Below are positions 1 to 7,779 of a stretch of 10,957 nucleotides of DNA, piece by piece (the first letter of the stretch is position 1; each line of letters starts with the position of its first letter). The notes under the pieces were generated by a model, which did no database searches, had not been told where the DNA came from, and saw only the letters and a list, made by a program, of their open reading frames with translations. The translations under genes were made by a program, and so were the position numbers. This stretch comes from Comamonadaceae bacterium (GTDB taxonomy: Bacteria; Pseudomonadota; Gammaproteobacteria; Burkholderiales; Burkholderiaceae_C), in contig JAIXYA010000250.1 of the NCBI GenBank assembly GCA_027490485.1, positions 1 through 10,957 of the forward strand, in the 5' to 3' direction.

Positions 1-2
1 TG

Positions 3-233
3 CAAGGCTTGACCCAGGGTGACAAACCCACGATGCAGGTTCAAGGGGACGTCATGTTGGCGGCAGATATCAATTGGTTGGTCGACCATGTGCGCTGGGA
101 TATCGAGGAAGACCTGTCTCGGGTCCTTGGCGATGCGATGGCCCACCAATGTGTGGCCATGGCCAAGCGCGTTTTCACGGCACTCAAAGGTTTTTTACCT
201 GCCCCCGCCTCGCCTACGGTACGCCCCTCATGA
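3..233 (+). CDS. ubiJ: UbiJ, C-terminal part (SCP2-domain ubiquinone biosynthesis accessory factor), 5' end outside window
   Basis: An open frame enters from the left edge and stops at TGA 231-233; about 76 residues are visible. UbiJ is a lipid-binding accessory protein of the aerobic ubiquinone (Ubi) complex. The visible part has the family's end: the close of the SCP2-like fold ([14 protein letters not shown]), then an acidic and amphipathic helical tail ([15 protein letters not shown], then [17 protein letters not shown]) and a short Pro-rich end. The N-terminal SCP2 domain lies outside. Its stop overlaps the start of ubiB as ATGA (230-233), so the two are probably translationally coupled, and this neighbour is what makes the UbiJ call firm. 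Taken alone the fragment is too short and diverged for certain naming. Confidence 0.78.
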   Translation, partial: QGLTQGDKPTMQVQGDVMLAADINWLVDHVRWDIEEDLSRVLGDAMAHQCVAMAKRVFTALKGFLPAPASPTVRPS

Positions 234-1801
234 TCCGCATTGACCGCGGCGTCTTTATCGTCTGGATCGTGCTGCGCTTCGGCCTCGACGAATTACTGCT
301 CTCCGGCTTCAAGCAGCCTTGGCTAAAGGTTGTTTCGCGTGTTCTGACATTGGGGCGAAATTTACGTGCGCCACGAGGGGAGCGCCTTCGCCTTGCCTTG
401 GAGCGCTTAGGTCCTGTATTTGTCAAGTTTGGCCAAGTGCTTTCCACCCGTCGCGATTTGTTACCTGAAGATATCTCAGACGAACTCGCCAAACTGCAAG
501 ACCAAGTACCCCCTTTTCCATCTGCGCAAGCGGTGGCCATGATTGAAAAGGCTTTTGGTAAAAAACTAGACGAGGTGTTTAGCCATTTTGAACATACGCC
601 TGTTGCCAGCGCATCAGTCGCTCAAGTCCATTTTGCGCGACTGCGTAACAACAAGGGTGAGCCTGAACGTGAGGTGGCAGTGAAGGTGCTGCGCCCAGGC
701 ATGCTCAAAGTCATCGACAAAGATTTAGACCTCATGCGCAATATGGCGACATGGGTAGAGCGACTCTCCAGTGATGGCAAGCGACTCAAGCCCCGCGAGG
801 TGGTAGCCGAGTTTGACAAGCATCTGCACGACGAGCTTGATTTGGTTCGTGAGGCCTCCAATGCTGCGCAGTTGCGTCGCAATATGGAAGGCTTGAACTT
901 GGTCTTGATCCCTGAGATGGTCTGGGAATATTGCCGCCCCAATGTATTGGTCATGGAGCGCATGTACGGCATCCCCATCAGCCATACCGAGGCTTTGCGC
1001 AAGGCTGGCGTCAACATCCCGCAACTCGCCAAAGATGGCGTGACCTTGTTTTTCACACAAGTCTTTCGCGATGGCTTCTTCCATGCCGATATGCACCCCG
1101 GCAACATCCAAGTCAGCACCGACAGCGCCACCTTTGGCCGCTATGTGTCACTTGACTTCGGCATTGTGGGTACCCTTACTGAAGTTGATAAAGATTATTT
1201 AGCGCAAAACTTCACGGCGTTTTTCCGACGTGATTACAAGCGTGTGGCCGAATTGCACATTGAGTCGGGTTGGGTTCCCGAACAAACTCGTGTGGATGAA
1301 CTCGAGGCAGCTATTCGAGCGGTTTGCGAACCTTATTTTGACAGGCCCTTGAAAGAAATTTCCTTGGGCATGGTGTTGCTGCGCCTGTTCCAAACTTCTA
1401 GACGCTTCCAGGTGGAAATACAGCCGCAGTTGGTGTTGTTGCAAAAAACCTTGCTCAACATCGAAGGCTTGGGACGGCAGCTTGACCCTGACCTCGATCT
1501 ATGGAGTACCGCCAAACCTTTCTTGGAAAAATGGATGCTTGAGCAAATGGGGCCTCAAAAGTTTTGGCAACAACTCAAGATTGAAGCACCTCGTTTTGCC
1601 AAACTTATTCCTGAAATTCCTCGCTTGGTACACGCCTATTTGCAGCGGGACCCGATGGCAGAGCGTGATGAATTGATTCGTTTGATAGAAGCGCAACGCC
1701 GAACGCATCAAAACTTGCAGGCTATTTTGTTACTGGTTTTGGGTTTCATGGCCGGCATCGTCATCACCGCCACCCTTGGCGTGTGGAGCCTAGCCGGCTG
1801 A
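230..1801 (+). CDS. ubiB: UbiB, ubiquinone biosynthesis ABC1/ADCK/COQ8-family atypical kinase/ATPase
   Basis: 523 residues, close to the usual length (about 525-545). UbiB is a membrane-anchored protein-kinase-like ATPase that supports the ubiquinone biosynthesis complex; it is needed for normal ubiquinone levels but its exact substrate is unsettled. Visible family marks: the KxGQ motif (KFGQ from K66), the Ala-rich nucleotide loop (ASAS, 126-129, where kinases have a Gly-rich loop), the invariant lysine K152 (AVKVLRPG), the catalytic segment HADMHPGN (285-292) and the DFG metal-binding motif at D309. A hydrophobic C-terminal segment (about 495-520) matches the membrane anchor of the family. 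The ATG at 230 is chosen because it overlaps the ubiJ stop and gives the typical N-terminus; the longer frame from 74 would lie inside ubiJ. No clear Shine-Dalgarno is seen, consistent with coupling to ubiJ. The stop lies 2 bases from the convergent potI stop. Confidence 0.98.
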   Translation: MIRIDRGVFIVWIVLRFGLDELLLSGFKQPWLKVVSRVLTLGRNLRAPRGERLRLALERLGPVFVKFGQVLSTRRDLLPEDISDELAKLQDQVPPFPSAQAVAMIEKAFGKKLDEVFSHFEHTPVASASVAQVHFARLRNNKGEPEREVAVKVLRPGMLKVIDKDLDLMRNMATWVERLSSDGKRLKPREVVAEFDKHLHDELDLVREASNAAQLRRNMEGLNLVLIPEMVWEYCRPNVLVMERMYGIPISHTEALRKAGVNIPQLAKDGVTLFFTQVFRDGFFHADMHPGNIQVSTDSATFGRYVSLDFGIVGTLTEVDKDYLAQNFTAFFRRDYKRVAELHIESGWVPEQTRVDELEAAIRAVCEPYFDRPLKEISLGMVLLRLFQTSRRFQVEIQPQLVLLQKTLLNIEGLGRQLDPDLDLWSTAKPFLEKWMLEQMGPQKFWQQLKIEAPRFAKLIPEIPRLVHAYLQRDPMAERDELIRLIEAQRRTHQNLQAILLLVLGFMAGIVITATLGVWSLAG

Positions 1802-1807
1802 TATCAG
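1798..1807. repeat. 10-bp perfect palindrome containing both convergent stop codons
   Basis: CTGATATCAG is a perfect palindrome. The TGA of ubiB (1799-1801) and, on the other strand, the TGA of potI (1804-1806) both lie inside it. There is no loop and no following T-run on either strand, so it does not look like an intrinsic terminator. Each transcript must therefore run into the other gene or stop by Rho. Confidence 0.6.
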
Positions 1808-2631
1808 TCCAATGGCCTGTAGGCTTCACGTCGCATCTTTCGGGCCGTATGCACCCCGTAGAACACCACTGCCAAACTGACCACGGCCATCAAAAGCGTG
1901 GCGGCTGCGTAAATCGAAGGGTTCACACCACGCCGTGCATAACTGAAGATCACTTGGGGCAGGGTGGTCACGCCAGGCCCAGATAAAAATTCGGAAATCA
2001 CCACATCATCAAATGACAAGGTGAAGGTCAGCAACCAGGCTGCAACCAAAGCTTGCGAAATATTGGGCAGTGTCACCAAAAAAAATACTTGGTAGGGCCG
2101 GCAACCTAGGTCGAGTGCAGCCTCTTCAATCGAACGGTCCATCTCTTTTAAACGCGACTGAACCACCACAGTGGCATATGCCATGCCCAGTAAGGCATGG
2201 CCCAGCACGATGGTGGTGGCGCCCCTTCCAGGCCAACCCACCCAACGTTCCATGCCAACAAAAAGCAAAAGCAAGGACAAGCCAATGATCACTTCAGGCA
2301 TGACCAGAGGTGAACTCAGCATGGCATTGAACAAGGAGCGACCTTTGAACGCGCCAAAGCGTATCAAGGCATAAGCTGCCAAGGTAGCCAGTACCGTCGC
2401 CAAGGTGGCGCTGAGCAAAGCCACATTCAACGACAGTAAAAAACCTTCAACCAAGCGTGTGTCTTGCCCCAAAGCCTGATACCAACGAAGGGAAAAACCT
2501 GTGAACTGGCTGTCTTGGCGGGTGCTGTTGAAGGAGAACACCACCAAAAACATCAGCGGCATGTAGAAAAATAAAAACACGCCACCTAACCATAAGCGGC
2601 TGAAATAACGGTGCCATCGGTTGGCCTGCAT
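1804..2631 (-). CDS. potI: PotI-like polyamine ABC transporter permease
   Basis: 275 residues, the normal size for PotI/PotC. It forms half of the inner-membrane channel of a putrescine/spermidine importer, pairing with PotH. About six membrane segments can be drawn (roughly 13-34, 64-92, 101-127, 137-158, 190-212, 238-262). The cytoplasmic EAA loop (EEAALDLG from 169, ending near P189) is the docking site for the ATPase subunit. The start ATG overlaps the potH stop by one base (TAATG on the coding strand). A good Shine-Dalgarno, GAGGA (2641-2645 on the plus strand), sits 9 bases upstream inside potH, so translation is coupled but can also initiate independently. It is the last gene of the operon; no ATPase gene follows, and convergent ubiB begins at once. 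Confidence 0.94.
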   Translation of the reverse strand: MQANRWHRYFSRLWLGGVFLFFYMPLMFLVVFSFNSTRQDSQFTGFSLRWYQALGQDTRLVEGFLLSLNVALLSATLATVLATLAAYALIRFGAFKGRSLFNAMLSSPLVMPEVIIGLSLLLLFVGMERWVGWPGRGATTIVLGHALLGMAYATVVVQSRLKEMDRSIEEAALDLGCRPYQVFFLVTLPNISQALVAAWLLTFTLSFDDVVISEFLSGPGVTTLPQVIFSYARRGVNPSIYAAATLLMAVVSLAVVFYGVHTARKMRREAYRPLD

Positions 2632-3572
2632 TACCGATTTTCCTCTTCGACTTTGCGGGCCAAGCGTTGGTTAAACCAAGCCAGTGGAATAACTACACCC
2701 AAAATCAACACAATAGACAAGGCGCTGGCACGCGGCCAGTTGTTGCTGCTGAACATTTCATCCCACACCACCCGCCCGATCATGATGTTTTCTGCTCCAC
2801 CCAAAAGAGAGGGAATGACAAATTCGCCCAAACAGGGAATGAAAACCAAGATGGATCCCGCCACAATGCCAGCGCGGCTCATCGGCACGGTGATGAGCCA
2901 GAAACTCTTCCAAGGCGTTGCCCCCAGGTCTTGAGCGGCTTCAAGCAAGCGCAGGTCAAGCTTGACCAAATTGGCATAAAGCGGCAACACCATGAAGGGA
3001 AGGTAGACATAGGTCATGCCGACCAGCATGGAGACATCGTTGTAGAGCAGTTGCAGGGGTTCATCTATCAAGCCCACTGCCAGCATCAGGTTGTTGATCA
3101 ATCCTGCATCTGCCAGCAAGCCCTTCCAGGCGTAGACCCGCAATAAGAATGAGGTCCAAAAAGGCAACATGACCAACAAGAGCAACAAAGGACGAATGTT
3201 GCTAGGACTGCGGGCTAAAAAATATGCAAAGGGATAACCAAAAAACAAACACAAGCAGGTGGTTAGAAAAGCGTAGCGCAAGGAGAGCAGATAGGACTCG
3301 ATGTAAAGCGTCTGTCCCCAACCCGAGTCAGGGTCTAGAAACAATGAGACATAGTGAGAGAACTTCAGGCGTAAAGAAAAATGCCCCGCTTGAATATCAA
3401 CGAGCGGGGCAAAGGGGTTGAGTTGCTCCCCCATGTCGGTCACACTGATGCGCAGCAGTATGAAAAAGGGAACGGCAAAAAACAGCAATAACCAAAACCA
3501 TGGGACACCCAAAACCATCAAGCGGCCACGCCGCAAGAACAGCAGTCCCAAAGTGGACGACAAGGTCTTCAA
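2631..3572 (-). CDS. potH: PotH-like polyamine ABC transporter permease (TTG start)
   Basis: 313 residues, matching PotH (about 317). It is the partner permease of PotI in the inner membrane. Visible marks are a first membrane segment at about 20-41, family segments such as LPFWTSFLLRVYAWKG (136-151) and VYLPFMVLPLYANL (189-202), the EAA loop (LEAAQDLGATPWKSF from 210), and the PotH-like end with LGEFVIPSLLGG and IMIGRVVWDEMF. The start is uncertain. A TTG at 3570-3572 gives the full family N-terminus; an in-frame TAA lies six codons upstream with no ATG or GTG between. The next in-frame ATG (M19) would remove the basic segment before the first membrane helix. No convincing Shine-Dalgarno precedes the TTG, so expression may be weak or depend on the leader hairpin. 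The potF-potH gap is 64 bases, and the ATPase gene usual at this place is absent. Confidence 0.94.
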   Translation of the reverse strand: MKTLSSTLGLLFLRRGRLMVLGVPWFWLLLFFAVPFFILLRISVTDMGEQLNPFAPLVDIQAGHFSLRLKFSHYVSLFLDPDSGWGQTLYIESYLLSLRYAFLTTCLCLFFGYPFAYFLARSPSNIRPLLLLLVMLPFWTSFLLRVYAWKGLLADAGLINNLMLAVGLIDEPLQLLYNDVSMLVGMTYVYLPFMVLPLYANLVKLDLRLLEAAQDLGATPWKSFWLITVPMSRAGIVAGSILVFIPCLGEFVIPSLLGGAENIMIGRVVWDEMFSSNNWPRASALSIVLILGVVIPLAWFNQRLARKVEEENR

Positions 3573-3595
3573 GATGTTTGAATTAGCTTAAAGAC

Positions 3596-3629
3596 GGCGG
3601 ACACCCTAGGTACAACTTCGGTGTCCGCC
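3596..3629 (-). promoter_or_regulatory. Intra-operon stem-loop between potF and potH
   Basis: GGCGGACACC (3596-3605) and GGTGTCCGCC (3620-3629) form a perfect 10-bp inverted repeat with a 14-base loop, starting 7 bases after the potF stop. Read on the minus strand the hairpin is followed by GTCTTTAAG, a poor U-tract, so it could be a leaky terminator or a 3' RNA stabiliser for the potF message. Either would give more binding protein than permease, as is common for ABC importers. The pairing is seen directly; its effect is inferred. Confidence 0.72.
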
Positions 3630-3636
3630 AAAATCT

Positions 3637-4770
3637 TTACTTGCCTTTTTTGAAGCTGGTGTACACAGCTGTCATGGATTCCCGTGCTGCATTGCCCAAT
3701 GCGGCAGGCGGCACCATCAAGCTCAAATTGGCTTCATCAGGAAACACGGCTTTGTTTTGGGCCACTTCGGGGTTCACATTAGCCAAGCTGGCTTTGTTGG
3801 CAGTGGGATAACCCAGTTCATTGGTGAGAACGGCGGATACTTCGGGTTTAAGGAAGTAATTGATGAAAGCCATGGCATTGTTGGGGTGCTTGGCATCAGC
3901 TGGTACGGCCAAGTTGTCAAAGAAGATCAGGCCACCGGTTTTGGGTAACAGCACTTCGATGTCTTGGCCGCTCTTGTTTTCATTGACACGGGCAATGGCG
4001 ATATTGAAGTCACCCGCCCAACCCAAGGCCACGCAAGCTTTGCCACCCGCAACGTCGTCAATCATGGTGCTAGAGAACAAACGAATGTCTTTGCGAACCT
4101 TGGCCAACATTTCGCCAGCCGCTTTGTGGTCGGCAGCATCTTCCGAGTAAGCGTTTTTGCCTATGTAGTGCAGGGCAGGTGGCAAAATTTCGGAGGGTGA
4201 ATCGAGGTAGGCGATGCCACAGGACTTGAGCTTGGAGGTGTAAGTGGGGTTGAACACCAGGTCCCATGCGTTTTCTGGCATGGGGGTGCTGCCCAAAGCT
4301 TTGCTTACTTTGGCTTTGTTGATCGCCACGGTGGTGAAACTCCACGCCCAAGGAAGAACATATTCATTGCCTGGGTCAACGCTTGTGAGTTTGCTCATCA
4401 ATGCGGGATCGAGGTTGTTGTAATTGGGTATTTGAGATTTGTCGAGTTTTTTCAGCAGACCCGCTTCGATTTGCGCTTTCACAAATACGGAGCCTGGCAC
4501 CACAATGTCGTAGCCAGAGTTACCTGCCACCAATTTGGCTTGTAGGCCTTCATTGTTTTCAAAAGTTTGGTAGTTGACTTTGATGCCAGTTTCTTTTTCG
4601 AAATTGGCGATCATGTCGGCCGCGATGTAATCGGGCCAGTTATAAACGTTCAGGACCTTCTCTTCTGCAATCACAGGTGCTGCAGCAACGGGAGCCTGCG
4701 GCTCTTGCTTTTTGCCACAAGCCGCGACAGACAAGCAAGCTAAGACAAGCCATAAAAGACGTTTGTTCAT
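3637..4770 (-). CDS. potF: PotF-like polyamine substrate-binding lipoprotein
   Basis: 377 residues. It captures polyamine in the periplasm and delivers it to PotHI. The N-terminus is a lipoprotein signal (MNKRLLWLVLACLSVAAC, VAAC lipobox, C18 lipidated) followed by a Pro/Ala-rich tether to about residue 37; E. coli PotF is a soluble periplasmic protein. Recalled PotF ligand residues line up at a steady offset of 7-9: W45 (PotF W37), D47 (D39), Y48 (Y40), F96 (F88), E194 (E185), W251 (W244), D254 (D247), D285 (D278) and Y321 (Y314). D254 points to PotF rather than PotD. Two pocket serines differ: S38 is P46 and S85 is G93, so the preferred polyamine is uncertain. The ATG at 4770 gives a proper signal peptide, with a GGAG 11 bases upstream. 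It is first in the operon, with a candidate promoter and hairpin upstream. Confidence 0.95.
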   Translation of the reverse strand: MNKRLLWLVLACLSVAACGKKQEPQAPVAAAPVIAEEKVLNVYNWPDYIAADMIANFEKETGIKVNYQTFENNEGLQAKLVAGNSGYDIVVPGSVFVKAQIEAGLLKKLDKSQIPNYNNLDPALMSKLTSVDPGNEYVLPWAWSFTTVAINKAKVSKALGSTPMPENAWDLVFNPTYTSKLKSCGIAYLDSPSEILPPALHYIGKNAYSEDAADHKAAGEMLAKVRKDIRLFSSTMIDDVAGGKACVALGWAGDFNIAIARVNENKSGQDIEVLLPKTGGLIFFDNLAVPADAKHPNNAMAFINYFLKPEVSAVLTNELGYPTANKASLANVNPEVAQNKAVFPDEANLSLMVPPAALGNAARESMTAVYTSFKKGK

Positions 4771-4816
4771 GATGGCAGAGACTCCATAAGTAAAAGTGGA
4801 TAACCCAACAAAGAAA

Positions 4817-4829
4817 CCCGCTGTGCGGG
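4817..4829 (-). terminator. Terminator-like hairpin in the potF leader (possible attenuator)
   Basis: On the minus strand CCCGC-ACA-GCGGG is a perfect 5-bp GC stem with a 3-base loop, followed directly by TTTCTTTG. This is the shape of a short intrinsic terminator. It lies about 47 bases before the potF ATG and just downstream of the candidate potF promoter. No minus-strand gene upstream needs terminating, because the upstream gene is on the plus strand, so a leader attenuator is the simplest reading. The stem is short, so efficiency is doubtful. Confidence 0.45.
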
Positions 4830-4841
4830 CACCAACTGCGT

Positions 4842-4871
4842 AGTATAAGAAGAGTTAGATGCGGTTTTCAG
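4842..4871 (-). promoter_or_regulatory. potF: Candidate sigma-70 promoter for potF-potH-potI
   Basis: On the minus strand CTGAAA (4866-4871; 4 of 6 to TTGACA) and TATACT (4842-4847; 5 of 6 to TATAAT) are separated by 18 bases. Transcription would start near 4835, ahead of the leader hairpin, leaving a leader of roughly 65 bases. It is predicted by motif match only. Confidence 0.4.
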
Positions 4872-4901
4872 GCGCTGGGGGCTTCTCCTGCATAAAAAGC
4901 T

Positions 4902-4907
4902 TACAAT
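4902..4907 (+). promoter_or_regulatory. Candidate -10 box for the FmdB-DUF502 genes
   Basis: TACAAT (5 of 6 to TATAAT) lies in an AT-rich stretch 37 bases before the start of the zinc-ribbon gene. No good -35 box is found at normal spacing, so this is a weak prediction. It would make the region divergent, with the potF promoter about 35 bases away on the other strand. Confidence 0.33.
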
Positions 4908-4944
4908 TTAAGGCTTCAATCTGAGCTTACTCTGCGAATCATCT

Positions 4945-5256
4945 ATGCCAATTTATGCCTATAAATGCAGCGCTTGCGGCTTCGCTAAAGACCAGCTGCA
5001 AAAAATGTCCGACCCGCCCTTGAGTGACTGCCCCTCTTGCGGCAAGCCTTCCTACACCAAGCAACTCACGGCAGCTGGTTTTCAGCTCAAAGGTTCTGGC
5101 TGGTACGCCACCGATTTCAAAGGTGGGGGCAATGCAGCTCCCGCCAGCACCGACAGCAGCACAGCTGCGCCAGATACAGCAACGCCGGCCAAACCCTCAG
5201 ACACACCCGCAGCTTCGAGTGCCGCTGCTTGCGCACCTTCTTGTGCTTGTCACTGA
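4945..5256 (+). CDS. FmdB-type (CxxC_CxxC_SSSS family) zinc-ribbon protein
   Basis: 103 residues. The first 55 residues are the FmdB zinc ribbon: MPIYAYKC at the N-terminus, CxxC at C8/C11 and C29/C32, then the conserved stretch FQLKGSGWYATDF (46-58). These four cysteines should bind one zinc ion. The family is widespread and was named for a putative regulator of formamidase expression, but its molecular role is not established. After residue 60 comes a low-complexity Ala/Pro/Thr/Ser linker and a Cys-rich end with C96, C100, C102 and H103. The start is fixed by the canonical N-terminus; no strong Shine-Dalgarno is visible. It is followed after 39 bases by the DUF502 gene, an order I recall as common ahead of aspS in betaproteobacteria. 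Confidence 0.93.
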   Translation: MPIYAYKCSACGFAKDQLQKMSDPPLSDCPSCGKPSYTKQLTAAGFQLKGSGWYATDFKGGGNAAPASTDSSTAAPDTATPAKPSDTPAASSAAACAPSCACH

Positions 5257-5295
5257 TACCGTTCATCGCGGCTGCAGTTTTTTTCTACTCAAAGT

Positions 5296-5934
5296 ATGAA
5301 TCTCAAAAAATACATCTTGGCGGGATTACTGGTGTGGTTACCTTTGGCCATCACGCTATGGGTTCTGAGTTGGTTGGTCGGTGCCCTTGACAGCATTTTG
5401 GCCAACGTGCTTTACGGTTTGGGAAGTGTCTTGCCACAGGTGCATACAGACGCTTTGCAGCAACTCAACGGCATCAAAGGCCTCGGCGTTGTCATGGTGT
5501 TCTTGGTGCTGGTACTGACCGGCGCTTTGGCTTCCAATGTGGCGGGCCGCTGGATGGTCAAACAATGGGACAAGCTTTTCACGCATATACCCATCGTCAA
5601 GTCTATCTACAACAGCGTTAAAAAAGTATCTGACACACTTTTTTCAAGTAATGGAAATGCTTTTCGCAAGGCTGTGCTGTTGCAATACCCGCGCCAAGGC
5701 ACGTGGACCATTGCCTTTCAAACCGGCACTCCCCAAGGCGAAGTGCAAACGCATTTGGGGGAAGGTTTTATGAGCGTGTATGTACCCACCACGCCCAACC
5801 CCACCAGCGGGTTTTTTTTGCTAGTACCAACCACCGATGTGGTTGAACTCGACATGAGCGTGGACGAAGCGCTGACCTATGTCATCTCCATGGGTGCTGT
5901 CTCTCCCACAGCTTTACCCACCACTCCTCATTAA
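5296..5934 (+). CDS. DUF502 family membrane protein
   Basis: 212 residues, typical of DUF502, a family of inner-membrane proteins of unknown function that also includes plant COV1-like proteins. It has a short basic N-terminus (MNLKKY), a first membrane segment at about 7-30 and a second at about 61-83. A soluble part follows with the family's signature stretches IPIVKSIYNSVKKVSDTLFS (98-117) and VYVPTTPNPTSGFFLLVP (161-178). The chosen ATG gives a normal N-terminus; the preceding 39-base gap has a T7 run (5278-5284) but no clear Shine-Dalgarno. Probably co-transcribed with the zinc-ribbon gene, and perhaps with aspS 57 bases downstream. No biochemical role can be read from the sequence. Confidence 0.95.
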   Translation: MNLKKYILAGLLVWLPLAITLWVLSWLVGALDSILANVLYGLGSVLPQVHTDALQQLNGIKGLGVVMVFLVLVLTGALASNVAGRWMVKQWDKLFTHIPIVKSIYNSVKKVSDTLFSSNGNAFRKAVLLQYPRQGTWTIAFQTGTPQGEVQTHLGEGFMSVYVPTTPNPTSGFFLLVPTTDVVELDMSVDEALTYVISMGAVSPTALPTTPH

Positions 5935-5991
5935 GTAAAACGCCTGACAGCGCCTTAAGTCATAACCCCTTTTCAGACTGGATAACACGCT

Positions 5992-7779
5992 ATGAGAACG
6001 CATTACTGTGGATTGGTCACCGAAGCACTGCAAGGACAAAACGTGTCTTTGTGCGGATGGGTCAATCGTCGACGCGACCACGGTGGCGTGATCTTTATCG
6101 ATTTGCGCGATCGCGAGGGCTATGTGCAGGTGGTTTGTGACCCTGACCGTGCCGATATGTTCAAGGTGGCAGAAGACATTCGCAATGAGTTTTGTGTGCA
6201 AATCAAAGGCGTGGTGAGATCGCGCCCTGACGGCACCGTCAATGAACAACTCAAAAGCGGCAAGATCGAAGTGCTTTGCCATGAGTTGGTGGTGCTCAAC
6301 CCATCAGTTACGCCGCCCTTTCAACTCGATGATGACAATTTGTCAGAGACCACCCGCTTAACCCATAGGGTGTTGGATTTGCGGCGCCCCTATATGCAGA
6401 AAAATCTGATGCTGCGCTACCGTGTATCCATGGCGGTGCGTAAGTTTTTGGATGCCAATGGTTTTGTCGATATTGAAACCCCCATGCTGACCAAAAGCAC
6501 GCCTGAGGGTGCTCGTGACTACTTGGTGCCCAGCCGTGTTCACGATGGCCATTTCTTTGCGCTGCCCCAGTCACCACAGTTGTTCAAGCAATTGCTGATG
6601 GTGTCAGGCTTTGACCGCTATTACCAAATCACCAAATGTTTTCGCGATGAAGATCTGCGAGCAGACCGCCAACCCGAGTTCACCCAGATTGATATTGAAA
6701 CCTCTTTCTTAGGTGAAGAGGAAATTCGCGCCCTGTTCCAAGACATGATCAAAGGCGTGTTCCAGCAAGTGCTCGATATCGACTTGGGCGACTTCCCCAT
6801 CATGGCCTATGCAGAAGCCATGCACCGCTTTGGCTCTGACAAGCCCGATTTGCGCGTCCAACTTGAGTTCACCGAACTCACAGACGTCATGGCAGATGTG
6901 GACTTCAAAGTGTTCAGCGGTCCCGCCACCAGCAAAGGCGGACGCGTCGTTGCACTGCGTGTGCCAGGTGGTGGCGAGATGAGCCGTGGCGAGATTGATG
7001 GCTACACCGAGTTTGTGAAAATTTACGGCGCCAAAGGTTTGGCGTGGATCAAGGTCAATGAAGTGGCCAAAGGCCGTGAAGGCTTGCAGTCCCCGATTGT
7101 GAAAAACCTGCACGACAAAGCCATTGCCGAGATTTTGTCCCGCAGCGGCGCACAAGACGGTGATTTGTTGTTCTTTGGCGCTGACAAAGCCAAAGTGGTG
7201 AATGACGCTATCGGCGGCTTGCGCTTGAAAATCGGACACAGTGACTTCGGCAAAAAACAAGGCTTGTTGCAAGACCGCTGGGCGCCTTTGTGGGTGGTGG
7301 ATTTCCCCATGTTCGAATTCGACGAAGAAGCCGACCGCTACAACGCTGTACACCATCCCTTCACAGCCCCCAAAGATGGTCACGAAGATTGGATGGTCAC
7401 TGCACCCGAGAAATGCATTGCCAAGGGCTATGACATGGTGCTCAACGGATGGGAGATCGGCGGCGGTTCGGTGCGTATTCACCGCGCAGATGTGCAGCAA
7501 AAAGTATTCGATGCCTTGAAAATTACCCCCGAGGAAGCGCAAATCAAATTTGGCTTCTTGCTGGATGCCTTGCAATACGGCGCACCTCCCCACGGCGGCT
7601 TGGCCTTTGGTTTAGACCGTATCGTGACGCTGATGACCGGTGCCGATTCCATTCGCGACGTGATTGCTTTTCCAAAAACCCAACGTGCGCAGTGCTTGCT
7701 TACCCAAGCGCCTTCGCTGGTGGATGAAAAGCAGCTTCGCGAACTGCATATCCGTTTGCGCAAAGTCGAAACCGCCTAG
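5992..7779 (+). CDS. aspS: Aspartyl-tRNA synthetase, probably non-discriminating (AspRS / Asp-tRNA(Asn) type)
   Basis: 595 residues, full length for bacterial-type AspRS. It charges tRNA(Asp) with aspartate in the cytoplasm. Order: N-terminal OB-fold anticodon-binding domain (about 1-105), class II catalytic core with [16 protein letters not shown] (from 162) and QSPQLFKQ (from 193), motif 2 with R218 ([14 protein letters not shown]), the bacterial GAD insertion (roughly 280-420), and motif 3 ending at R543 (GGLAFGLDR). In the OB fold the segment RRRDHGG has His at position 30, matching His31 of the non-discriminating Pseudomonas aeruginosa enzyme where discriminating AspRS has Leu. The enzyme is therefore likely to charge tRNA(Asn) also, needing GatCAB to make Asn-tRNA(Asn). 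The ATG at 5992 gives the standard MRTHYCG start. Confidence 0.99.
   Translation: MRTHYCGLVTEALQGQNVSLCGWVNRRRDHGGVIFIDLRDREGYVQVVCDPDRADMFKVAEDIRNEFCVQIKGVVRSRPDGTVNEQLKSGKIEVLCHELVVLNPSVTPPFQLDDDNLSETTRLTHRVLDLRRPYMQKNLMLRYRVSMAVRKFLDANGFVDIETPMLTKSTPEGARDYLVPSRVHDGHFFALPQSPQLFKQLLMVSGFDRYYQITKCFRDEDLRADRQPEFTQIDIETSFLGEEEIRALFQDMIKGVFQQVLDIDLGDFPIMAYAEAMHRFGSDKPDLRVQLEFTELTDVMADVDFKVFSGPATSKGGRVVALRVPGGGEMSRGEIDGYTEFVKIYGAKGLAWIKVNEVAKGREGLQSPIVKNLHDKAIAEILSRSGAQDGDLLFFGADKAKVVNDAIGGLRLKIGHSDFGKKQGLLQDRWAPLWVVDFPMFEFDEEADRYNAVHHPFTAPKDGHEDWMVTAPEKCIAKGYDMVLNGWEIGGGSVRIHRADVQQKVFDALKITPEEAQIKFGFLLDALQYGAPPHGGLAFGLDRIVTLMTGADSIRDVIAFPKTQRAQCLLTQAPSLVDEKQLRELHIRLRKVETA

Noticed and set aside
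74..229. Longer N-terminus for ubiB starting at 74
   Set aside because: The extra 52 residues have no UbiB similarity and overlap the ubiJ frame; ATG 230 gives the standard N-terminus and an ATGA overlap.
4795..4803. DnaA-box-like AGTGGATAA in the potF leader
   Set aside because: It is a single site with one mismatch to TGTGGATAA, with no cluster of boxes and no origin-type genes nearby; chance is likely.
5262..5284. Possible terminator before the DUF502 gene (GC-rich stretch then T7)
   Set aside because: No stable stem forms directly before the T-run, and the downstream start is only 11 bases away, so an intrinsic terminator is not supported.
5935..5991. Possible hairpin between DUF502 and aspS (CGCCTGACAGCGCC)
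   Set aside because: The two halves are not inverse complements of each other, so no stem forms.
6709..7593. Long open frame of 294 codons on the minus strand
   Set aside because: It lies wholly inside aspS, whose product is unmistakable, and its translation shows no recognisable domain; it is a codon-bias shadow.
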